Positions 9,480 through 19,058 of a DNA stretch of 64,000 nt are shown piece after piece (position 1 is the first letter of the stretch; each line of letters opens with the position of its first letter). This DNA is from Gimesia aquarii (GTDB lineage: Bacteria; Planctomycetota; Planctomycetia; Planctomycetales; Planctomycetaceae), in assembly GCF_007748175.1 (NCBI RefSeq), contig NZ_CP037422.1:3354020-3418019 (forward strand), in the 5' to 3' direction. Under the pieces are notes generated by a model. It was not told where the DNA came from. It worked only from the letters and a program-made list of their open reading frames with translations, and did no database searches. The translations under genes were made by a program, and so were the position numbers.

Positions 9480-10478
9480 TTAGTCTCGCTCACTAGCAGT
9501 TTCAAATTTAAGCGGTACTCCCTCTTTTAAGCTTTTACGTGAAAGCTTAACAAGTTGAATTGCCTGGCAAACATCGTTGATATTGGCTACCGGTATAATA
9601 CCGCCAATAACACGGCGGCAAAAATGGTCCAACATCACTTCTAATTCTCGACGATCGCTTTTCAGCGACTCGGTAATTGAGGAGGATTCATCTTCCCAAT
9701 GAATCTCGTCAGGAGAATGAAACTCAGCCTTTCCATTTCGACATGCAATCTGATGCCTGGGAAAGAAAGATTCTGACTCTCGTTGTTCCGATTTTATTTT
9801 TATCACTGCGAAACGTTCGGAAGTTGATACGGGGTCCGGCAAAAAATCAACCTTAATTTGTCGATAATCCTCTGACAGATCACTCGAATCGGAATGAAAA
9901 GTAGTATGAACTTGAACTGGTTTCGTACGCATGACATAACAACACCAGTCAAATAATCCGACCAGAAAATCGGTCTCATTTTTCTGCCCAGGAATTTCGA
10001 CTTCCTGGTCTACACCAGGACAACAGGTCTCGATTTGAATTGAATTCGGATTTCCTAAACGAGTCACTGCTAATTCAAAAAAACGACTCGTTGCCTGTGA
10101 ATAGCGCCGGCTGAATTCAGGCATCAAAGTCACTAGCTGTTCCGTTGCTCTGGCGTGAATCAATTCCAATAATTCAAGTTCTTCACCTAAACTGCCCGCA
10201 ATATAAACGGGGCGGTGCTGCTGACTAAGTATTTTGAGCGGATAATGATCCATCCAATCTGAGTGTAGCAACAGAAATGCATCCAATGGATATCGCGAGA
10301 CAAGAGAACCAATTCCTGAAACAACAGCTGCATTCCAATGCTCAGCAACTTGTTCCGCGCGACTGCGAACCGGATCAAATACCGCCTTGATTTGGATTCT
10401 CTGATCCATCATCCGCAGTACAGGCTCATAGCGCTGTTCCCAATATGGACCAAGTCCTATTATTCCAATTCTGACCAT
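9480..10478 (-). CDS. Gfo/Idh/MocA-like oxidoreductase, atypical
   Basis: A 332-residue Rossmann-fold protein of the Gfo/Idh/MocA family. The start is placed at the ATG (10478) directly before VRIGIIGLGPYWEQ, the dinucleotide-binding glycine loop; a TTG 21 codons upstream would add a hydrophobic head without clear homology. Members usually carry an EKP motif in the sugar-binding half, but the equivalent strand here reads VYIAGSLGEE, so the catalytic lysine seems missing. The C-terminal half is the beta-sheet domain with a cysteine-rich segment (DWCCYVM). Substrate is unknown. It converges with xerC and follows, on the same strand, the antiporter gene. Confidence 0.72.
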   Translation of the reverse strand: MVRIGIIGLGPYWEQRYEPVLRMMDQRIQIKAVFDPVRSRAEQVAEHWNAAVVSGIGSLVSRYPLDAFLLLHSDWMDHYPLKILSQQHRPVYIAGSLGEELELLELIHARATEQLVTLMPEFSRRYSQATSRFFELAVTRLGNPNSIQIETCCPGVDQEVEIPGQKNETDFLVGLFDWCCYVMRTKPVQVHTTFHSDSSDLSEDYRQIKVDFLPDPVSTSERFAVIKIKSEQRESESFFPRHQIACRNGKAEFHSPDEIHWEDESSSITESLKSDRRELEVMLDHFCRRVIGGIIPVANINDVCQAIQLVKLSRKSLKEGVPLKFETASERD

Positions 10479-10645
10479 ATTGGAAGCATTACTGAATTCT
10501 GGAACAATACAAAAGAAAGTGATATTCAGCGAGAGAAACAACCTAACCTGACGACTAAGTCATTGATCCCAAAGAAACGATTCGGACCTGGCTATGATAT
10601 TCTTAAATTGGTCTTTGAATCAAGCCTTTACTTTGAATAGAAAGA

Positions 10646-11758
10646 CTAATGTCCAAACCAAAGCGTGGCAACGACTAGATAACACACATATATTGTCAAT
10701 AAGATCAAACCACTTAAAGGAGAGATCTGTTTTCGTCGCCAAGAAAGTCCCAACATCGCCAGAATTAATAAAATGACGACAGGCCCATCCAGCAATACGG
10801 TCTGTTTTGGAATCGGCAAAGGCTGAATTAACGCACATGTGGCGATCACCATCGTTATATTCAGGACATTGGCCCCAATAATATTTCCTGTACCTAATGC
10901 ACCATGCCCTTTAATAATGGAAAGAACTGAGATCGTGTATTCTGGCAAAGAAGTCCCCACAGCAAGGATTGTCAATCCAATGAGTAGCTCAGAAACTTCG
11001 AAATACCGCGCCACTTGTACCGCATTGGTTACCAATAGTTTGCTCCCCAAAATGACCAGACAGGCACCACAGAAAAATGCAGATACTAACTTGAAATAAT
11101 AAGTTATTACGTTTTCAACTTGTGGTGGTTTTTCCTGATCTTCACCAAAATCATGGCGTGAGCTCAAGGCAACTCTCAGAGTAAACAGAATATAAGCTGC
11201 CAGGACACAGAGTAGAAGTGCTGCCTGCCAGCGCGCTATGGCAAATTCTGCAGGTACTCCGTTTTGAGTAACAGCGTCTCCGGTTGAAAAGAGACTAAAC
11301 AGCCAGACAATCACTCCTGAGAACAGCATGAAGGATCCCGGTCCGACAATCGTGAAGCGGGAAACGGGAATCCCACTCTCCGTATTTCGTTTCCTCGCCA
11401 GAAATCCATTCAGGAGTGCACAAGAACCAATTATCAAACCGATATTACATAAACAGGATCCCAAAGCATTACCAACTGCCAGATCTCCTTTTCCGGATAG
11501 AGTACTGGTAACTGAGACCATTAATTCGGGAAATGTAGTTGACATGCTAACAATGGTCGCACCAATAATGACGGGAGGTACGCGAGTCAATCTGGCAATC
11601 TCAACTGCACTATCAGTAAAGAGATCACCTCCCTTTGTAATGCTGAGCATGCCCAATGCGATAAATAACAGGCTGATCAGAATGGAAGCAGGTGCGTCTA
11701 AGCCGATTATTAATCTTAAAAACTCAATTGGTTCAACAGCCAATGGCAATAATTGCAA
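10646..11758 (-). CDS. CaCA family calcium/sodium antiporter (YrbG-like)
   Basis: A 370-residue inner-membrane cation exchanger with about ten hydrophobic helices. Both inverted alpha-repeats are present: GATIVSMSTTFPEL near residues 64-77 and GLTILAVGTSLPEYTISV near 251-268, each with the acidic residue (E in FPEL/LPEY) that coordinates Ca2+ in this superfamily, followed by GNALGSCLCNIG and GNIIGANVLNI. The start is a TTG preceded by a double CAGGAG ribosome site, an uncommon arrangement; the first ATG would remove the first helix. It exchanges Ca2+ for Na+ or H+ by family analogy. Confidence 0.9.
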   Translation of the reverse strand: MQLLPLAVEPIEFLRLIIGLDAPASILISLLFIALGMLSITKGGDLFTDSAVEIARLTRVPPVIIGATIVSMSTTFPELMVSVTSTLSGKGDLAVGNALGSCLCNIGLIIGSCALLNGFLARKRNTESGIPVSRFTIVGPGSFMLFSGVIVWLFSLFSTGDAVTQNGVPAEFAIARWQAALLLCVLAAYILFTLRVALSSRHDFGEDQEKPPQVENVITYYFKLVSAFFCGACLVILGSKLLVTNAVQVARYFEVSELLIGLTILAVGTSLPEYTISVLSIIKGHGALGTGNIIGANVLNITMVIATCALIQPLPIPKQTVLLDGPVVILLILAMLGLSWRRKQISPLSGLILLTIYVCYLVVATLWFGH

Positions 11759-11979
11759 ACTCCTGCTCCTGTTTCATTTCAAAGTTGTCGTTTCTTATGC
11801 GTCTGCAAAATATAAAAAGTAAGTAAATAATATGATAGGGATGGCAGCAAACATTATTTTCAGAGTACTATTTTGATCAATAAATTGTAAAATATTAAGG
11901 CAAGAAACCATGTCTCGTTTTCAAGACCTGACTTAACTCTTTCATTTCAATTGGTCACCCCAGCAAGGATGGACAACCT

Positions 11980-13254
11980 ATGAACCATTCACCTGATCAT
12001 AAGCCAGATTATCAATCTGCTGCTGCAGACGCGATCAGCGAAGAAATCGAAATACAAGGGCATATTATTGACAGTTTATTACTGCCGAAGATTCTTGATG
12101 AAATTACAGTTTTGGGAGGCGATTTTTCCATCAATGACATTTCAATCGGTCAGTTACGAACAGACAGTAGCCACGCCCAGGTAAAGGTTTCGGCAAAAGA
12201 CGAAGAGACTTTGCAGAAGATATTAACCCAAATCGCACAACACGGAGCAGTTCCTGTACAGAAACATGACTGTATTTTAGAACCCGCCGATATGGATGGT
12301 GCCTTCCCGGAAGGATTCTATTGCACTACAAATCAGAAAACAGAAATTCGCATTGACGGAAACTGGACCTCTGTTGATTTGCAGGAAATGGACTGTGGCA
12401 TTATCGTCAGTCCCGATCGACAAACGGCGCATTGCCTGCCTATGTCTGATGTCCAAAAAGGCCAACTGGTCGTCACAGGTTATCAGGGAATCAGAATTCT
12501 TCCCACAGCACGAAGCTCACCGCAAACCTCTGGCTTTTCTTTCATGCATAGTACAGTTTCAAGCGAAAAACCTAAAGGGGTTACCGTTAGGGAGATCGCC
12601 TCGGAAATGCGGCGTGCCAGAGAAGGTGAGGGAAAGATCCTGATTGTTGCAGGTCCCGCAGTCGTTCATACCGGGAGCAGAGACTACTTCAGTCAACTGA
12701 TCAGTGAGGGCTACGTCAATTTACTGTTTGCTGGAAATGCCCTTGCCACGCATGATATCGAAGAGTCCTTTTACGGAACCAGTCTCGGTATTTCAATAGA
12801 ACATGGAAGTTCAACCGAAGAAGGACATGAGCACCATTTACGGTCCATTAACCGTATACGCCGTTTGGGTAGCATTAAAAATGCAGTCGACAAAGGCGTA
12901 TTGAATTCAGGAATTATGTATGAGTGTGTCAAAAATGATGTGACCTTCCTGTTGGCAGGTAGCATTCGCGATGATGGACCTTTACCGGATGTAATTACTG
13001 ACTCCGTAGAAGCGCAACGCAAAATGCGCGAGTTGGTGCAGGGGGTCTCGTTCTGTTTGATGATTGCCACAACACTCCATTCCATCGCTGTTGGTAATCT
13101 ATTACCCGCCAGTGTGAAAGTAGTTTGTGTTGATATCAATCCGGCCACTGTCACAAAACTGGCCGATCGAGGAACTTTTCAGACCATTGGCCTGGTGACG
13201 GATGTCGAGCCTTTTTTAAGAGTCTTACTGGATGAAATCAATAAATCCGAGTGA
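11980..13254 (+). CDS. TIGR00300-type protein (archaeal-type ornithine cyclodeaminase / LOR-SDH domain)
   Basis: A 424-residue cytoplasmic protein of the TIGR00300 family, known from archaeal ornithine cyclodeaminase, the C-terminal part of cyanobacterial ArgZ/AgrE and plant LOR/SDH-associated proteins. The N-terminal beta-alpha domain (about 20-100) starts with IEIQGHIIDSLLLPKILDEI-like sequence; the family's GGDF and conserved DxSxA segments follow. The C-terminal half (about 200-420) is a Rossmann-like domain with ILIVAGPAVVHTGS, LLFAGNALATHDIE and VCVDINPATVTKLADRG. The likely reaction is NAD-dependent ornithine to proline or a related conversion, inferred from the family. ATG is preceded by AAGGATGG. 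A cupin gene follows 105 bases downstream. Confidence 0.8.
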   Translation: MNHSPDHKPDYQSAAADAISEEIEIQGHIIDSLLLPKILDEITVLGGDFSINDISIGQLRTDSSHAQVKVSAKDEETLQKILTQIAQHGAVPVQKHDCILEPADMDGAFPEGFYCTTNQKTEIRIDGNWTSVDLQEMDCGIIVSPDRQTAHCLPMSDVQKGQLVVTGYQGIRILPTARSSPQTSGFSFMHSTVSSEKPKGVTVREIASEMRRAREGEGKILIVAGPAVVHTGSRDYFSQLISEGYVNLLFAGNALATHDIEESFYGTSLGISIEHGSSTEEGHEHHLRSINRIRRLGSIKNAVDKGVLNSGIMYECVKNDVTFLLAGSIRDDGPLPDVITDSVEAQRKMRELVQGVSFCLMIATTLHSIAVGNLLPASVKVVCVDINPATVTKLADRGTFQTIGLVTDVEPFLRVLLDEINKSE

Positions 13255-13359
13255 ATGTTTTCTTTGATGAATCATTCGCTATAATGATACTTGAAGAATG
13301 TCTGAAACATATTCTCCCCTTAAAAGAATCATACAATACACCCCATCGGGATTAATTCG

Positions 13360-13722
13360 ATGACAGAATCGACACAGAAAAATTATCATCTCGCTGATTT
13401 TTCTCAAATAGAAGGCACTTCATGCCCCTGTGGTACTGCACGACGCGCTTTTGCTGATGTACCTGAGTTTCCTGGTACCTTACATGTGACAGAAATATCC
13501 GAGACTGCGGAACTGCATTATCATCGAAAGCTAACAGAAACCTATTACTTCCTTGAATGTGGCGAAGATGCCCAGATGCAATTGGACGATGAACTGATTT
13601 CAGTCAAGGCCGGTATGTCAATCGTCATACCACCGGGAGTGCGTCATCGGGCTATTGGAACGATGAAAATCATCAATATCGTCTTCCCCAAATTTGACCC
13701 GGAAGATGAATGGCTCGACTAA
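13360..13722 (+). CDS. Cupin-domain protein
   Basis: A 120-residue single-domain cupin. Motif 1 with metal ligands appears as LHYHRKLTETYYFLECG (about residues 50-66: two His and one Glu) and motif 2 as PPGVRHRAIG (about 91-100, third His). N-terminal residues 21-30 include two closely spaced cysteines (CPCG). Size and motifs match small cupins that bind sugars, aldehydes or other small molecules; neither substrate nor enzymatic activity can be deduced. It follows the TIGR00300 gene on the same strand and converges with the Swt1-HEPN gene, only 8 bases apart. Confidence 0.85.
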   Translation: MTESTQKNYHLADFSQIEGTSCPCGTARRAFADVPEFPGTLHVTEISETAELHYHRKLTETYYFLECGEDAQMQLDDELISVKAGMSIVIPPGVRHRAIGTMKIINIVFPKFDPEDEWLD

Positions 13723-13730
13723 TATTTGAG

Positions 13731-14459
13731 TCAGGCGAGATTGTTCTCGTTACAATAAGGGCATGACTCACCGTAGATGACTTTCCCACAGTTGGTACAT
13801 TCATGCGCACCATGCGTGGGGCGATCAGGAGTCACCCACCGTTGATATGCTAAAAAAGCGAAGACGACCCCGACAAAACCAGCAAAAAATATTGCGGGCG
13901 CTTCAGTACCATAAGAATTGATAATGACAAAAATAGTGGCAAGAGCACAAATTAAAAAAATGATCGCATCCCGCACGCGATCGCGTTGGTGGTCACTGGA
14001 GTCATAGATATTTTTGCCTTGCTGCTGCAAAATCTGACCCAACAATTTATCGCGTTCGCTTTTTAGCTGTTTTGCTTCATCAGTGGCTCCTACGGCTGAT
14101 AATAACCGGGAAGCGGTATCGAGAATCCGCAGAGTATCTTGCGTTTTTATCTGGCTTTGATGCGCCCAGCGATTTCGATATTCTCTAAGTTCACCAACAT
14201 AACTTCTCTCCAGTGGAGTTAAGCGATTGCGAAAGACACTATTCCAATGGTCCCACAAGATCAAGAGAGTTGAATGGGCATCCCAACGAATGGCATCACC
14301 CGATGGTTGAGATGTAATTGGAGAATTCCGAAAACTCTCTTTAGCGCGATCAATCCAGTCATCTTGATAAACGGCCTTCATTTCCTGCTCTATGATGGGA
14401 AAAAGTCCGCTACCAAGTAAATCAAGAGTCAATTTAATACGTTCGTTATCACCGGCCAC
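13731..14459 (-). CDS. Membrane-anchored Swt1-type HEPN protein with C-terminal zinc ribbon
   Basis: A 242-residue protein starting at GTG (14459), chosen because AAGGGGG lies six bases upstream; a TTG 12 codons earlier lacks such a site. Residues 1-150 resemble the Swt1-type HEPN domain: all-helical, ending with RNRWAH (about 95-100), the Rx4H motif that in active HEPN proteins forms the RNase site. Two hydrophobic helices follow (about 164-182 and 187-205), and the last 25 residues carry CTNCG and CPYC, a four-cysteine zinc ribbon (Cys 221, 224, 233, 236). HEPN proteins commonly cleave RNA in toxin or defence systems. No nucleotidyltransferase or antitoxin gene is adjacent, and a housekeeping membrane role is equally possible. 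Confidence 0.72.
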   Translation of the reverse strand: MAGDNERIKLTLDLLGSGLFPIIEQEMKAVYQDDWIDRAKESFRNSPITSQPSGDAIRWDAHSTLLILWDHWNSVFRNRLTPLERSYVGELREYRNRWAHQSQIKTQDTLRILDTASRLLSAVGATDEAKQLKSERDKLLGQILQQQGKNIYDSSDHQRDRVRDAIIFLICALATIFVIINSYGTEAPAIFFAGFVGVVFAFLAYQRWVTPDRPTHGAHECTNCGKVIYGESCPYCNENNLA

Positions 14460-14630
14460 AAATTCCCCCTTAAATCGCCTTGAACGCACAATCAATCTTT
14501 AAAATGAAAATAGCATCTGCAAGATACCAATGTGCATTAACAATGCTTCCTTATTTTTTAGATAAGGTCAAGCTCTGCTATGTGATAAATCACTCAAAGC
14601 TGCGGATTTCTATGTGTATAAGCACAAAGA

Positions 14631-14666
14631 AACGGCTTAGTTGGAAAATAATATGATTCAGCCGTT
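14631..14666 (-). terminator. Candidate intrinsic terminator of the PSD1-DUF1501 operon
   Basis: A 7-bp perfect inverted repeat (AACGGCT at 14631-14637 and AGCCGTT at 14660-14666) starts three bases after the DUF1501 stop on the minus strand and is followed on that strand by TTTCTTT. The 22-base loop is long, so stability is moderate. Confidence 0.45.
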
Positions 14667-14669
14667 CAA

Positions 14670-16127
14670 TTAGGCGATAAGCTCATCAACGACTTTCCCA
14701 TGAACATCAGTCAAGCGAAAGTCTCTACCTGCAAAACGATAGGTCAAGCGTTCGTGATCAAAACCGAGTAACTTGAGTACTGTAGCCTGCAAGTCATGGA
14801 CGTGAACTTTGTTTTCAACTGCAGCGAAACCAAACTCATCAGTGGCACCATAAGCCTGACCACCTTTAACACCTCCCCCAGCCAACCACACAGTAAAACC
14901 ATGATTATTGTGGTCGCGTCCATTCATCTTGCCCGCATTCGCGCCAGGAGTCGGTAACTCCACAACAGGGGTTCTTCCAAATTCTCCACCACACATGACG
15001 ATCGTATCTTGTAAAAGCCCTCTCTGTTTCAGGTCTTTCAATAAAGCCGCAATCGGACGGGCACATTGATTCGCTAAATTCCGATGGCCTTTTTCAATTT
15101 CATCATGATTGTCCCAAGGTTGACCTGCTCCATGCCAGAGTTGGACATAGCGCACGCCTCGTTCTACTAACCTGCGTGCAATCATCAGCTGTCTTGCATG
15201 AACTCCAGAACCATACATCTCATGGATATGTTTGGGTTCCTGTTTAATATCAAAAACATCAGAGGCCTGCATCTGCATACGATAAGCTAACTCGAATGAT
15301 TGAATCCGGGATTCCAATGCGGATTCCTGAGCTCGTACTGACTGATGCTTCCGGTTTAAGGCCTGCAGCAAGTCAAGCTGCAGGCGCTGTTCTGGCAGTG
15401 AAAGCTTTTTGTTTTTAATATTCGAAATCAGCTTTTCGATATCAGTATGTTTTGTGTCGATATGGGTACCTTGATAGGCACCGGGCAAAAATGCGGATCG
15501 CCAGTTAGCAGACTCCGTAATGGGATAGCCACCAGGACACATCACGACAAACCCGGGAAGATTCTGGTTTTCTGTTCCCAAACCATAAGTAACCCAGGCC
15601 CCCATACTTGGACGTGGCTGAATGAGATCTCCACAATTCATCATCATCAACGAAGGTTCGTGATTAGGCACATTTGTGTACATCGATCGCACAAATGCGA
15701 TATCATCCACGCATTCTCCCAACTCCGAAAAAAGCTCGCTCACCTCCAGGCCACTCTCTCCATACTTTTTAAACTTAAAGGGAGAAGGCAGGGCGGCACC
15801 AGTTTTTCGCTCGGTACGGAGATTTTTACTCGGCAGCATCTTGCCTGCATATTTTGCTAACGCTGGTTTCGGATCGAATGTATCGACCTGGGAAGCACCA
15901 CCATTCAAAAAAATGTGAATAATATGTTTTGCTTTTGCAGGAAAATGCGATTTTTTGGGAGCCATCGGTGACTGGTGGGCTGGTGCCGCATTCGTTTCCT
16001 TCAACAAACCCTGTGAAGCCATTAACGAGGCCAGTCCCATTGATCCAAATCCAGTACCACAGCGCTGCAACATTTGCCGCCGCGTGATAATTGGATCGCA
16101 ATTAAAATGTCGAATCGCCTCAGCCAT
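14670..16127 (-). CDS. DUF1501 domain-containing secreted protein
   Basis: A 485-residue member of the DUF1501 family (alkaline-phosphatase/sulfatase-like fold) that is hugely expanded in Planctomycetes. The N-terminus has twin arginines (TRRQML near residue 16) followed by a hydrophobic stretch, compatible with Tat export. Visible conserved blocks include HIIHIFLNGGASQVDTFDPK (about 68-87), VMCGGEFGRTP, and DHNNHGFTVWLAGGGVKGG. The catalytic role is not established for the family. The gene lies 36 bases downstream of the PSD1 gene, the standard pairing in this phylum, and is followed by a probable terminator. Confidence 0.93.
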   Translation of the reverse strand: MAEAIRHFNCDPIITRRQMLQRCGTGFGSMGLASLMASQGLLKETNAAPAHQSPMAPKKSHFPAKAKHIIHIFLNGGASQVDTFDPKPALAKYAGKMLPSKNLRTERKTGAALPSPFKFKKYGESGLEVSELFSELGECVDDIAFVRSMYTNVPNHEPSLMMMNCGDLIQPRPSMGAWVTYGLGTENQNLPGFVVMCPGGYPITESANWRSAFLPGAYQGTHIDTKHTDIEKLISNIKNKKLSLPEQRLQLDLLQALNRKHQSVRAQESALESRIQSFELAYRMQMQASDVFDIKQEPKHIHEMYGSGVHARQLMIARRLVERGVRYVQLWHGAGQPWDNHDEIEKGHRNLANQCARPIAALLKDLKQRGLLQDTIVMCGGEFGRTPVVELPTPGANAGKMNGRDHNNHGFTVWLAGGGVKGGQAYGATDEFGFAAVENKVHVHDLQATVLKLLGFDHERLTYRFAGRDFRLTDVHGKVVDELIA

Positions 16128-16163
16128 CAGAACAGGCTCCTACTATCATTGATATTTTTCACA

Positions 16164-19058
16164 TTAGTCTACAAACATGAATTCATTGGAAGTACAAAGC
16201 ACTTGAGCGTACTTTTCCCATCCACTCATTCGAGCGGGTGTCTTAATCTGATCTCGATGATGTTTTAAGAATGCCTTACCGAGATCAATTTCCTCACTTG
16301 ATGGTTTTCGCGATAAGACACGCTGATAGAGAGTATTAATCGCAGCATCAATCCCCTTGTCAGCAGTCATTTTTTCCAGATCTAAATCTTTGACTAACAA
16401 ACTGGACTGCTCAATCACCAAAGGACTATTCAATGCAAACAAAGCTTGCTGGGGAACTGTTGTAAAGGGCCGTTGGGCGGTACTTGATTCCACATTAGCA
16501 AAATCAAATGTACGAAAGATATTTGGTAGGTTATTACGATCCACAAAACTGTAAACGGTACGTCGTGGGTGAGTGGGAATCCGGTCGATCAGGTAACTTT
16601 TGCCTCCCCGTTCCTCAGAGAGTTGTCCTGAGACTAATAAAAGTGAATCTCGCATCGCTTCAAAGTCGAGTCGCTGTGGAGGTCGTTTCCAAAGTAAACG
16701 ATTATCGGCATCAATCAAGTTTGCCCGTCGGTTTTCCTGTGAGCCCTGTTGATATGTTGCTGACATCATAATTGTCTTGTGAAGCGACTTGATAGACCAG
16801 CCTTCTTCCATAAACCGATAGGCAAGATAATCTAATAATTCTGGATGAGTGGGTGGATCACTTCTGACACCGAAATTGCTGGGAGTTCTCACGATTCCCT
16901 GACCAAAATGATGCATCCAAACCCGATTAACAAAAACTCGGGCCGTTAATGGATTATCCCGAGAGGCAATCGCCTCTGATAATTCCAGACGACCACTTCC
17001 TTTCTGAAATGGTTTTCGATCTTCTCCAGCCAAAATCCTGAAAAATTGACGCGGCGTTTTTTCACCACGTCGACCGGGATTCCCTCGTAAATGGACATGC
17101 GAAGTGACCGGCTTGTCCTTGTCATAAACCACCATCGCTCGTGGAGGTGCGCCCGGGGATGTTACATCTAACGTCTGTATGTTCTTCTGAAATTGGCGAA
17201 CTTTATTTCTCTGAGCCCGATTGAACCCTGCCTGAACAAGATTGTCACTCACTGCAGTCGGTGATTCCGGGTGATATAAAATTTGACGAATTTCTTCTGC
17301 ATCTTTGTCAGCAAGTTTATCAGGTAATTTCGCTTTCGCTTTTTTGGCTGTATCGATCGTCTTCAGCCACTCTAATTCCACCTCTTTAAAAACCTTACCG
17401 TAAATTCGGCACACATCATAAATTGATTGTGGTGGGTTGTTTTTCAATGCATGTAGAATCAAACGGTTGAATCTTTTTTCTGGCAGCGTTTCCCCTTCCT
17501 GACTAGCTAATTTTTGGATGACTTCAGAGGCACCGGCTGGATAATTTTCTTTTTTGACTGAAACGAATGCCATCCAAGGTGCAAAGACAGCGCGATATGA
17601 TTTTGCTTTACGTTTCAGAAAAGCTTGCCAGAGAGCCACGTATCCTCTGTGAGGTGTCTCTTTCTCATATTGTGGCTTTTCGTTCGACAGTTTTTCTTTT
17701 TCGACAATCGCCTGTAACACATCTGCTACTGTCAAACGTGCTTTCGCTCTGAATTTTTCCGATTCTTCATGTATGAAATCATCTAATTTTTTCTGGCGTT
17801 TTGCTCGTTCCGCCTGATATTTTTTGTATGCTTTTTCGGACTTTGGTTTTCCGATTAGTGGTAAATCTTTTTCTTCCGGCTCATAGCTACTAAAGAAAAC
17901 TCCATACAATGAGTAATAATCTTTGATCGGAACAGGGTCAAATTTATGATCGTGACAGCGAGCACAAGAGGCAGTCAACCCTAATAAACCTCGCGAAACC
18001 AAATCAATACGGTCATCAATGATATCATGTATATTCCCTCGATAACGACGACCCACGGTCAGAAAACCGAGTGCAGCCAGTGAACGATCATCTCCTTTAC
18101 GATCCAGCTGATCTGCCGCTAATTGCTCTTGAATGAAACGATCATAAGGGAGATCTTCATTGAAAGCGCGAATAATATAATCACGATAAGTATAGGAATA
18201 GGGATAACGACGTTCTGATGTAAACACATAGCCCTTGGTATCCGCATAACGAGCAACATCTAGCCAATGTCTCCCCCAACGTTCTCCATAGCGTGGTGAG
18301 GCCAACAGGCGATCAATCAGCCTTTCATAAGCGTCTGGTGATTGATCATTCACAAAAGCTTCTACTTCTTGAAATGTAGGAGGTAAGCCTGTTAAATCAA
18401 CCGATGCTCTTCGAATCAATTTCCTTCGATCAAGGCGCGGGGAAAGCGATAGACCTTTTTCTTCCAAACGTGAAATCACAAAAAGGTCTACTGGAGAAGA
18501 AACCCTTTCTTGATTCTTCACTTTGGGTAATTCAGGGTTTCTCACAGGACGAAACGCCCAATGACTTTTGGACAATGTCGCAAAATCATAAGTCCCATTC
18601 GCAGGAACCGCTTTGGGATCTTTATCAGAAAATGGCCAAGGTGTTCCCATTTTGACCCAACGAGTCAAAGCGGCTATTTCTCGAGCAGGCATTTTCCCTT
18701 CAGGAGGCATCTGGCTGTCATCATCATGATATTGGATTACCTGGATAATTCTACTTTTGAGTGGGTCTCCTGGAATCACGGCTTTACCGCTATCACTGCC
18801 TTTCATCATCCAGGCATGGGAATCCAGGCGTAAGCTGGCTTCCTGCTTTTTAGGGCCATGACAAGCATAACAGCGTTTTACTAAAACAGGGCGAATTTCT
18901 TTTTCGAAAAACTCAATTTGATCAGCAGGAATTTTATTGGCTGCTTCGAGTAAAGACATCGCTGGAAACGCCAATAGCACAAAGATGATCAAATGACAAA
19001 CAGTTTTGACCACGTGAGATGACGACAAAGGATGAAACAGAATCAAAGACCGCTTCAT
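16164..19058 (-). CDS. PSD1 / planctomycete cytochrome C domain protein (DUF1549-DUF1553)
   Basis: A 964-residue exported protein. A signal peptide covers about residues 18-40. The planctomycete cytochrome C-type domain carries the haem-binding CYACH at 63-67. DUF1549 follows (about 155-360) and includes a second CxxCH in ASCARCHDHKFDP, then a charged helical linker (about 380-600) and DUF1553 with FVNRVWMHHFGQGIVRTPSNFG and the PQQALFALNSP segment near the C-terminus. Such proteins always travel with DUF1501 partners, here immediately downstream. They are thought to take part in periplasmic polysaccharide or sulfate-ester catabolism or electron transfer, but the reaction is unknown. Confidence 0.93.
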   Translation of the reverse strand: MKRSLILFHPLSSSHVVKTVCHLIIFVLLAFPAMSLLEAANKIPADQIEFFEKEIRPVLVKRCYACHGPKKQEASLRLDSHAWMMKGSDSGKAVIPGDPLKSRIIQVIQYHDDDSQMPPEGKMPAREIAALTRWVKMGTPWPFSDKDPKAVPANGTYDFATLSKSHWAFRPVRNPELPKVKNQERVSSPVDLFVISRLEEKGLSLSPRLDRRKLIRRASVDLTGLPPTFQEVEAFVNDQSPDAYERLIDRLLASPRYGERWGRHWLDVARYADTKGYVFTSERRYPYSYTYRDYIIRAFNEDLPYDRFIQEQLAADQLDRKGDDRSLAALGFLTVGRRYRGNIHDIIDDRIDLVSRGLLGLTASCARCHDHKFDPVPIKDYYSLYGVFFSSYEPEEKDLPLIGKPKSEKAYKKYQAERAKRQKKLDDFIHEESEKFRAKARLTVADVLQAIVEKEKLSNEKPQYEKETPHRGYVALWQAFLKRKAKSYRAVFAPWMAFVSVKKENYPAGASEVIQKLASQEGETLPEKRFNRLILHALKNNPPQSIYDVCRIYGKVFKEVELEWLKTIDTAKKAKAKLPDKLADKDAEEIRQILYHPESPTAVSDNLVQAGFNRAQRNKVRQFQKNIQTLDVTSPGAPPRAMVVYDKDKPVTSHVHLRGNPGRRGEKTPRQFFRILAGEDRKPFQKGSGRLELSEAIASRDNPLTARVFVNRVWMHHFGQGIVRTPSNFGVRSDPPTHPELLDYLAYRFMEEGWSIKSLHKTIMMSATYQQGSQENRRANLIDADNRLLWKRPPQRLDFEAMRDSLLLVSGQLSEERGGKSYLIDRIPTHPRRTVYSFVDRNNLPNIFRTFDFANVESSTAQRPFTTVPQQALFALNSPLVIEQSSLLVKDLDLEKMTADKGIDAAINTLYQRVLSRKPSSEEIDLGKAFLKHHRDQIKTPARMSGWEKYAQVLCTSNEFMFVD

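Noticed and set aside
13731-14459. A toxin-antitoxin pair formed by the HEPN protein and the adjacent cupin
   Set aside because: The cupin is on the opposite strand in convergent orientation and is not a known antitoxin type; the HEPN partner would normally be a same-strand nucleotidyltransferase.
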